Part shown: positions 59,479-64,000 of the stretch, in pieces | Layout: every line of letters starts with the position of its first letter | Numbering within the stretch: the first letter of the stretch is position 1 | Source of the DNA: Verrucomicrobiota bacterium JB023 | GTDB lineage: Bacteria > Verrucomicrobiota > Verrucomicrobiia > Verrucomicrobiales > Akkermansiaceae | Assembly (NCBI GenBank): GCA_030673895.1 | Contig: JAUTCR010000044.1 | Location: forward strand, 55,697-119,696 | Length of the DNA: 64,000 nucleotides | Direction: 5' to 3' | The notes under the pieces: generated by a model | What the model saw: the letters and a program-made list of their open reading frames with translations, nothing else | What the model was told of the DNA's origin: nothing | Database searches by the model: none | Translations under genes and position numbers: made by a program

Positions 59479-59976
59479 ATGCATCCTTTCATGACGTTGA
59501 TGTGCGCGGGAATCTGCCTCCTCGCCGCTCTCCTCCTCGCCCTCAAGAAGCAAGGGACGCCTGAGTCCTCGAAATCCCTGGTGCAATCATCTGAGAGGAA
59601 GACTAACAACGGAGTTTTTGGCGGAAGAAAGGAAGAACAACCACGGAAATCAGCCAATCCTCTTCGCACAAGAAAAGAGGTGCTCAAAGAGAAGTATCGA
59701 CAACACGCTGCCAGCGGGCTCGGCCCCCGGCATCCAGTCATGCGTTCTCTTGAGGAGCAAATCGAACCCGGTAGCGGGCCCGCTCTACTGCGGCAGGAGA
59801 TAGACAGCCATTCGAACAATGCGAGGAAGCTTTGGTTGCAAGCCCAATGCGATGCTCTCAGGCAGCAATATCAGTCCTTGACTGAGAATGGGATCGGTGA
59901 CCGGCACCCTTCGGCTTTGCATTTAAGTAGTAGGTTAGTGGCGTACGAGCGGGAATTAAAAGAACTGTCTCCCTAA
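59479..59976 (+). CDS. Hypothetical membrane-anchored protein with two repeated helical units
   Basis: 165 residues from the ATG at 59479; a TTG 30 bases earlier is possible. One transmembrane helix (FMTLMCAGICLLAALLLAL) is followed by a basic linker and two copies of a unit: RKEVLKEKYRQHAASGLGPRHP and DALRQQYQSLTENGIGDRHP, each followed by a helix. The G-L/I-G-x-R-H-P core recalls the G-x-x-H-P element of chain-length regulators of polysaccharide export, but no family can be assigned. It is the last gene before the RHS region. Confidence 0.6.
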   Translation: MHPFMTLMCAGICLLAALLLALKKQGTPESSKSLVQSSERKTNNGVFGGRKEEQPRKSANPLRTRKEVLKEKYRQHAASGLGPRHPVMRSLEEQIEPGSGPALLRQEIDSHSNNARKLWLQAQCDALRQQYQSLTENGIGDRHPSALHLSSRLVAYERELKELSP

Positions 59977-60107
59977 CAAAGGAGGCGGCGATCAGGGAAC
60001 AGACTAGAGTGTAGAGATCTGCTGGCAAAGAGCCTCCGGAGCCGCGATCAATAACTTCAGTCTGTTCCGCATATACGAAATCCTGCAGCCAAAATAACGA
60101 GCGGTAG

Positions 60108-60128
60108 GGATGCCTCGCCGAGGCGTCC
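60108..60128. repeat. Near-palindrome at the 5' edge of the first RHS fragment
   Basis: GGATGCCTCGCCGAGGCGTCC is an inverted repeat (GCCTCG-C-CGAGGC core, outer bases one mismatch), preceded by GTAG. Sequences of this style are dispersed repeats in some genomes of this phylum (recollection, unverified). It encodes the first residues of the open frame that continues into RHS, so the frame's start is suspect. Confidence 0.5.
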
Positions 60129-61444
60129 GCCCAGAGCAAGTCGCGCAATCGTATCGTCGAATGAGGACACGCCCGCGACAGCATTACGATGGCAATCTCA
60201 TCAACGGCCCTCTTCCCGCCGAGTTCGGCAATACCAATCTCGTCTGGGATGCTGAGAACCGTCTGGTCGAGGTCACCCCGGCTTCCGGCCCAGTCATTCG
60301 GTATCAATACGATGACCTCGGTCGCCGCATAAGCAAACAAATTGGCTCCGGTGACATTGAGTTTTATCTCTATGACGGCTGGAACCTCATTGCGGAATAT
60401 ACTGGCGGTAGCCTCAGCAAGAGCTACACTTGGGGTATGGATTTAAGTGGTTCCCCGCAAGGGGCGGGAGGAGTCGGTGGCCTCCTGGCCGTCGATGAGA
60501 CCAGTGCCACTTACTATCCAACCTACGACGGCAACGGTAACGTCAGCGAATATCTGAATGCCTCCGGCAGGATTGAAGCGCACTACGAATACGACGCCTT
60601 CGGCAACACCACCACCTCAGTAGGAGCCAAGTCGGGCGACTATCACCACCGCTTCAGCACCAAACCCCTCGATGCGGAGACCGGACTCTACTATTACGGA
60701 TACCGCTATTATAACCCAGTGACGGGGAGGTGGCCAAGTAGGGACCCGATCCAAGAAAGAGGAGGGATTAACCTGTATGGGTTCGTTGGGAATAATGCTG
60801 TTGGCTGGACGGATTACCTAGGAGCTGAATTACAGGGACCACCGAATCCCGATGGCGTAACCATAAAGCCTGATGGAACGATTCATCCGGATATACCCGG
60901 AAACTATGTCGATGTTGTCAACAAGGATGGTGACGTTGTTGGCAGCGGTCACGACGGTTTGATTAACTGCTTCGGATATGCGTGTGGTGCCGACGCTGCG
61001 ATTCAACCTGATGACAATAGCTCTTGGAAAGATCTGTTGGAGGCTTTGGGGTATAAATGCACGAAAGGAATCGCAGCTGCAGATTGTAAAAAACATTGCG
61101 ACTGTAAGGTTTGCATGATGTTTTACATTACTATTTTATCTAGCGTTAATGGAAGGGAAAGAACGGCAGCTGAGATTGAAGAGGCCAAAAAGAATGCGCC
61201 TAAAAATCCCTATGAGACACCTTACAGAAACTTTAGGGGCGGCCTATATGATTACCACGGAACTGTGGGGCAACCAGATGGTTCTTTTTCTTATCAACCT
61301 CAAGCAACGATGAAAGGAAGCGAGAGCGATAGAAGAGAAGATCCTGTTGTTTGGAAGCCAACAGAAGAGGACCCCGATATCTTTCCCGCAAGCCGAACTG
61401 TAGAAAAATTTTGTTGTTGTAGAGATGATGGAGGGTCTGAGTGA
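60110..61444 (+). CDS. RHS-repeat core fragment with C-terminal toxin-like tip (Cys-His)
   Basis: 444 residues, with no N-terminal RHS region and no signal, so a truncated C-terminal fragment. Residues 27-205 contain YD-type repeats (YDGNLINGPLP, YDDLGRRISKQ, YEYDAFGNTTTS). The RHS-associated core end is at 196-236 (YYGYRYYNPVTGRWPSRDPIQERGGINLYGFVGNNAVGW). Residues 237-444 are the variable tip, including NCFGYACG with Cys287 and DYHGTVGQPDG with His383, which look like a papain/NlpC-type or related cysteine hydrolase pair. The tip also has a Cys-rich cluster (CKKHCDCKVC, FCCC). The stop overlaps the next gene by 4 bases. Confidence 0.8.
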   Translation: MPRRGVRPEQVAQSYRRMRTRPRQHYDGNLINGPLPAEFGNTNLVWDAENRLVEVTPASGPVIRYQYDDLGRRISKQIGSGDIEFYLYDGWNLIAEYTGGSLSKSYTWGMDLSGSPQGAGGVGGLLAVDETSATYYPTYDGNGNVSEYLNASGRIEAHYEYDAFGNTTTSVGAKSGDYHHRFSTKPLDAETGLYYYGYRYYNPVTGRWPSRDPIQERGGINLYGFVGNNAVGWTDYLGAELQGPPNPDGVTIKPDGTIHPDIPGNYVDVVNKDGDVVGSGHDGLINCFGYACGADAAIQPDDNSSWKDLLEALGYKCTKGIAAADCKKHCDCKVCMMFYITILSSVNGRERTAAEIEEAKKNAPKNPYETPYRNFRGGLYDYHGTVGQPDGSFSYQPQATMKGSESDRREDPVVWKPTEEDPDIFPASRTVEKFCCCRDDGGSE

Positions 61445-61935
61445 AAACGGTTAGTGTAATCTTTTTTTATATGTTGTCTTTTGGCTTGTTTGGAGAGAAA
61501 ATAAGCCCTAATGCGCTCTTCCCAGAAGATTCATCGGGTGAAACCTTTACCAAAGTGCATTTTAGGCACGACGGCTTAGTGGTTGTAGGAAGTGCGATGC
61601 CAGTTAGTTGCTCTGTTGCTTTGAAACATTTGAATAAAAAATTATCAAGAAGGAAAGGCTTTCAGATTTTTTACTCAGCATCGAGTTTTCCTGAGATTGA
61701 AGTCGATCTTCAAAAGAGGGATAATTTCCGTCAATCGCTTATTACTTTGATATTTGAGAAGCGGGGAGAGTTTTTCTTTTTTCCCAATACTTCAGATTTC
61801 ACGAAAGTAGGTTATTTTAGAATGGTTCTATCCAAAAATAAGGACGGATTAGTTTTTGCCGAGAAGCCTGAAACCGAAAAAGGGCAAGGCGACGGGGTTA
61901 GCAAGTCCGTGAATTGTGAATCTAACAGATTTTGA
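61441..61935 (+). CDS. Candidate secreted immunity protein for the RHS tip
   Basis: 164 residues from a GTG that overlaps the RHS stop by 4 bases. The N-terminus is a signal peptide (MKTVSVIFFYMLSFGLFG). The mature part is basic and AT-rich in codon use (many AAA, TTT, AAT), unlike the GC-rich housekeeping genes. No family is recognised. Tight coupling to an RHS toxin tip is the classic position for an immunity gene, and export suits a toxin acting in the periplasm. Confidence 0.7.
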   Translation: MKTVSVIFFYMLSFGLFGEKISPNALFPEDSSGETFTKVHFRHDGLVVVGSAMPVSCSVALKHLNKKLSRRKGFQIFYSASSFPEIEVDLQKRDNFRQSLITLIFEKRGEFFFFPNTSDFTKVGYFRMVLSKNKDGLVFAEKPETEKGQGDGVSKSVNCESNRF

Positions 61936-61970
61936 GTAATGAAAGAAAAAGGGGTCCACGAGAAATAAAA

Positions 61971-62006
61971 GGACACACCTGAATGATTAAAGGACACACC
62001 TTTTAT
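61971..62006. repeat. Junction repeat, two copies of GGACACACCT
   Basis: GGACACACCT at 61971-61980 and GGACACACCTTTTAT at 61992-62006, 21 bases apart. The second copy immediately precedes the RHS2 fragment. The same 15-base word recurs at 62647 and 63573. Confidence 0.7.
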
Positions 62007-62640
62007 CGGGAAAGCCGCAGACTCCCTGACGCTTCCGTCGACACCCAACTATGTCGCCAACGCCCTCAACCAATACACCACCGCCAATAACGTCGTGCTC
62101 CCCACCACCCCATATGACGACGATGGCAATCTCATCAACGGCCCTCTTCCCGCCCAGGCCGGCAATGCCACCCTCGTCTGGGATGCTGAGAACCGTCTGG
62201 TCGAGGTCACCCCGGCCTCCGGCCCGGGCATTCAGTATCAATATGATGACCTCGGTCGCCGCATCAGCAAACAAATTGGCTCCGGTGCCATTGAATTTTA
62301 TCTCTATGACGGCTGGAACCTCATTGCAGAATATACTGGCGATAGCCTCAGCAAGAGCTACACTTGGGGTATGGATTTGAGTGGTTCCCTGCAAGGAGCG
62401 GGAGGAGTCGGTGGCCTCCTGGCCGTCGAAGAGACCAGTGCCACTTACTATCCAACCTACGACGGCAACGGTAACGTCAGCGAATATCTAAATGCCTCCG
62501 GCGGGATTGAAGCGCACTACGAATACGACGCCTTCGGCAACACCACCACCTCAGTAGGAGCCAAGTCGGGCGACTATCACCACCGCTTCAGCACCAAACC
62601 CCTCGATGCGGAGACTGGATTCTACTATTACGGCTACTGA
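62007..62640 (+). pseudogene. Second RHS core fragment, truncated at both ends
   Basis: An open frame from 62008 runs GKAADSLTLPSTPNYV into LPTTPYDDDGNLINGPLP and then copies the first RHS fragment almost residue by residue (YDDLGRRISKQIGSG, GGVGGLLAVEETSATYY, YEYDAFGNTTTS). It stops with TGA right after FYYYGY, just before the core end that would lead to a tip. No start codon or N-terminal region is present; GTG at 62095 is the first candidate. It has lost its tip and is probably a silent recombination remnant. Confidence 0.8.
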
Positions 62641-62646
62641 AGTAAG

Positions 62647-62661
62647 GGACACACCTTTTAT
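62647..62661. repeat. Junction repeat GGACACACCTTTTAT, copy at RHS2 end
   Basis: The same 15-base word as 61992-62006, six bases after the RHS2 fragment stop, and 35 bases before the ankyrin gene start. Confidence 0.7.
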
Positions 62662-62695
62662 TGCTGAGGCATGGAATAGGACAGTTTACGAATCA

Positions 62696-63499
62696 ATGAA
62701 GGCAATGAAAATTATCGCACTATCTTTAATGGTTTTTGGCGGGGTCTTCCCTTCTTGCAGCTCAGAGCAATCAGCTTCGAGCGCACTGAGGAGTATGAAA
62801 CCTGAGAAATATTTTATTATTCCAGCCCAAGTGGAACTTGCAAAAGCAGTGATTAAGCAAGATTTACAAGGGATTGATGCTGCTATCGCCAAAGGTGCGA
62901 ATGTGAATAAAGTTGGAAAGGAAGAGATGACGCCCCTTGCTTGGGCATTTTCTAAGCAAAAGAAAGCAAGCTTTCAAAGATTGCTAGAAAAAGGGGCAAA
63001 CCCTAATTTTAAGACAAAGAAAGTTGCTTGGAATAACGATGGTCGATCTGTGATGCAATTTGCGGCATTGGCAGAAGATCCGGATTATTTGAAGTTGGTA
63101 TTGAAGTATGGTGGTAATCCAAACGCCCCAAGTAAAGCAAGGGGAAGAACAATTATTTATACATCAATTAAAAATCACCGAACTCAGAATATAAAGACTT
63201 TAGTCGAATTTGGAGCAGATATAAATCACCAAGATGAAGCGGGGTTTACGCCAATCATGGCAGCTAAAAGTTTAACGAAATATGATCTTGTCTTCTTATT
63301 GATGAATCTTGGGGCTGATCTTTCGAAGCGTCATCATCTAATAACGGCTAATGGAGATAAAAAAAATGGAGGGAAAACTTTAGCTGAATCGATTCAGCAT
63401 ATGGGAGACCGCTCGATTCGAGTTCTTGGTCTAGAAAAAGAGCAAAGAGAATGGTATAACAAGGTAATTGCTGAATTAAAAAGTCGAGGATTGCTGTAA
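62696..63499 (+). CDS. Ankyrin-repeat lipoprotein, candidate orphan immunity protein
   Basis: 267 residues from the ATG at 62696. A signal peptide with a lipobox-like ending (MVFGGVFPSCSS) is followed by ankyrin repeats: DAAIAKGANVNKVGKEEMTPLAWAFSKQK, LLEKGANPNFKT, LVLKYGGNPNAPSKARGRTI, LVEFGADINHQDEAGFTPIMAAKSL. The DNA is AT-rich, unlike the upstream housekeeping genes. Ankyrin-type proteins are known to serve as immunity partners of RHS or other polymorphic toxins. Here the toxin tip next to it has been lost. Function is inferred from context. Confidence 0.78.
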   Translation: MKAMKIIALSLMVFGGVFPSCSSEQSASSALRSMKPEKYFIIPAQVELAKAVIKQDLQGIDAAIAKGANVNKVGKEEMTPLAWAFSKQKKASFQRLLEKGANPNFKTKKVAWNNDGRSVMQFAALAEDPDYLKLVLKYGGNPNAPSKARGRTIIYTSIKNHRTQNIKTLVEFGADINHQDEAGFTPIMAAKSLTKYDLVFLLMNLGADLSKRHHLITANGDKKNGGKTLAESIQHMGDRSIRVLGLEKEQREWYNKVIAELKSRGLL

Positions 63500-63572
63500 G
63501 TTTTTAGCCTGTCGGCGAACGACGTCGATGACCCAAAGTCGTCCTGCAAAACCGCAAAATACACAAAATACA

Positions 63573-63587
63573 GGACACACCTTTTAT
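63573..63587. repeat. Junction repeat GGACACACCTTTTAT, copy before RHS3
   Basis: The third full copy of the 15-base word; the third RHS fragment begins at the very next base. Confidence 0.7.
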
Positions 63588-63714
63588 TACGCCACCGCTT
63601 CAGCACCAACCCCTCGATGCGGAGACCGGATTCTACTATTACGGCTATCATTATTATGATCCGGTGACGGGAAGAGTGACCGTGTTCAGAAGAGGGTCGA
63701 ATAGGAGCCTTTAG
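63588..63714 (+). pseudogene. Third RHS core fragment, short and frameshifted
   Basis: CACCGCTTCAGCACCAAC (one A fewer than the same position in RHS1 and RHS2) continues to a Y-Y-G-Y-H-Y-Y-D-P-V-T-G-R reading, then diverges (VTVFRRGSNRSL) and stops at 63712-63714. The missing base puts the first part out of frame with the core end. It is a remnant of the same RHS gene, with a different, very short tail. Confidence 0.75.
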
Positions 63715-63729
63715 AAGAAGATTTTTAAT

Positions 63730-64000
63730 ATGAATAATATGTTGATAATGTTGGTTTTGTTTTCCTCTATACTGCTATCACGTGGTGATGATGAAAAGTA
63801 GTCTTGGGGCTAACTTTTATTAACGGGAAGGAATACGAATCATCTCTTGGGGTGTCCAAGTTGACTGCTAATGACGTTAAATTTAGATTGGGTTTTGATG
63901 ATGCCTCTAAATTAGTCCTTGAAAAGGCGAAGGTTGCTTTTGGAGTGGAATACAAGGTTGTGGCGATTTCCTTATTGAGATTTGAGGAGGGTCAAGTGCT
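63730..64000 (+). pseudogene. Broken small secreted gene after the third RHS fragment, cut by window edge
   Basis: The ATG at 63730 starts a signal-like peptide (MNNMLIMLVLFSSILLSRG) that meets a TAG after 23 codons. In another frame an open reading from about 63795 to the window end encodes LGLTFINGKEYESSLG and KLTANDVKFRLGFDDASK, like a small soluble protein. A one-base shift near 63790-63800 would join them. Position matches a secreted immunity gene behind an RHS tip. Whether it is a real frameshift or two unrelated frames needs the sequence beyond the edge. Confidence 0.4.

Noticed and set aside
1..64000. tRNA, rRNA or CRISPR arrays
   Set aside because: No cloverleaf-like sequence, rRNA motif or regularly spaced direct repeats with unique spacers were seen; the 15-base word at 61992/62647/63573 has irregular, long spacing.

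Overview
The window looks like chromosomal DNA from a Verrucomicrobiota bacterium (probably Verrucomicrobiae, aquatic or marine). The evidence is the gene families present: a PVC-type propeller/HEAT/cytochrome c protein, a DUF1080 hydrolase, a DUF1501/DUF1800 pair, split CoaB and CoaC, many secreted proteins, GC-rich coding, and many GTG/TTG starts with weak Shine-Dalgarno sites. This assignment is inferred from gene content; there is no rRNA or tRNA in the window to confirm it.

Layout. 1-1188 is the end of a secreted glycosidase-like gene. 1379-6405 is an iron-acquisition locus: a TonB-dependent siderophore receptor facing a piuC / FMN hydroxy-acid oxidase / TPR operon. 6510-15082 is a secretion-linked cluster read leftwards: subtilase, giant DUF1800 protein with Ca-binding repeats, Tat-exported DUF1501 protein, small anchored protein. 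15236-23402 holds a sugar nucleotidyltransferase, the PVC cytochrome protein, an exported tail-anchored TPR-CHAT protease, a DUF1080 protein and a Dabb protein. 23467-29248 holds a peroxiredoxin, ApbE, a sigma-54 activator with a dead receiver, gmk-coaC-coaB and phoU. 29462-34073 holds a PiT-like permease, a ribosome hibernation factor, MgtE, a PhyH oxygenase and a GT2. 34078-41458 holds asnB, pyrB, a sodium symporter with a 39-residue companion peptide, and, divergently, an M20 amidohydrolase plus isochorismatase-family hydrolase pair that may degrade a ureido compound.

41562-58497 is mostly housekeeping and membrane functions: PEP carboxylase, an MGDG-type glycosyltransferase with HAD phosphatase, a three-gene membrane cluster, an ovothiol-type methyltransferase with a cupin, an M29-like peptidase, a bifunctional nuclease, a gamma carbonic anhydrase, an esterase, YchF, methylglyoxal synthase, DeoD, and two lipoproteins ending at a clear terminator.

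59479-64000 is different in character: the intervening genes become strongly AT-rich and three pieces of one RHS core gene lie in tandem. The first keeps its variable tip (a candidate Cys-His hydrolase toxin) and is followed by an overlapping secreted candidate immunity gene. The second and third are fragments followed by an ankyrin-repeat lipoprotein and a broken small secreted gene. An identical 15-base motif sits at the left junction of RHS fragments 2 and 3 and at the right junction of fragment 2. This is the most unusual part of the window and looks like an RHS tip/immunity cassette array with recurrent breakpoints.
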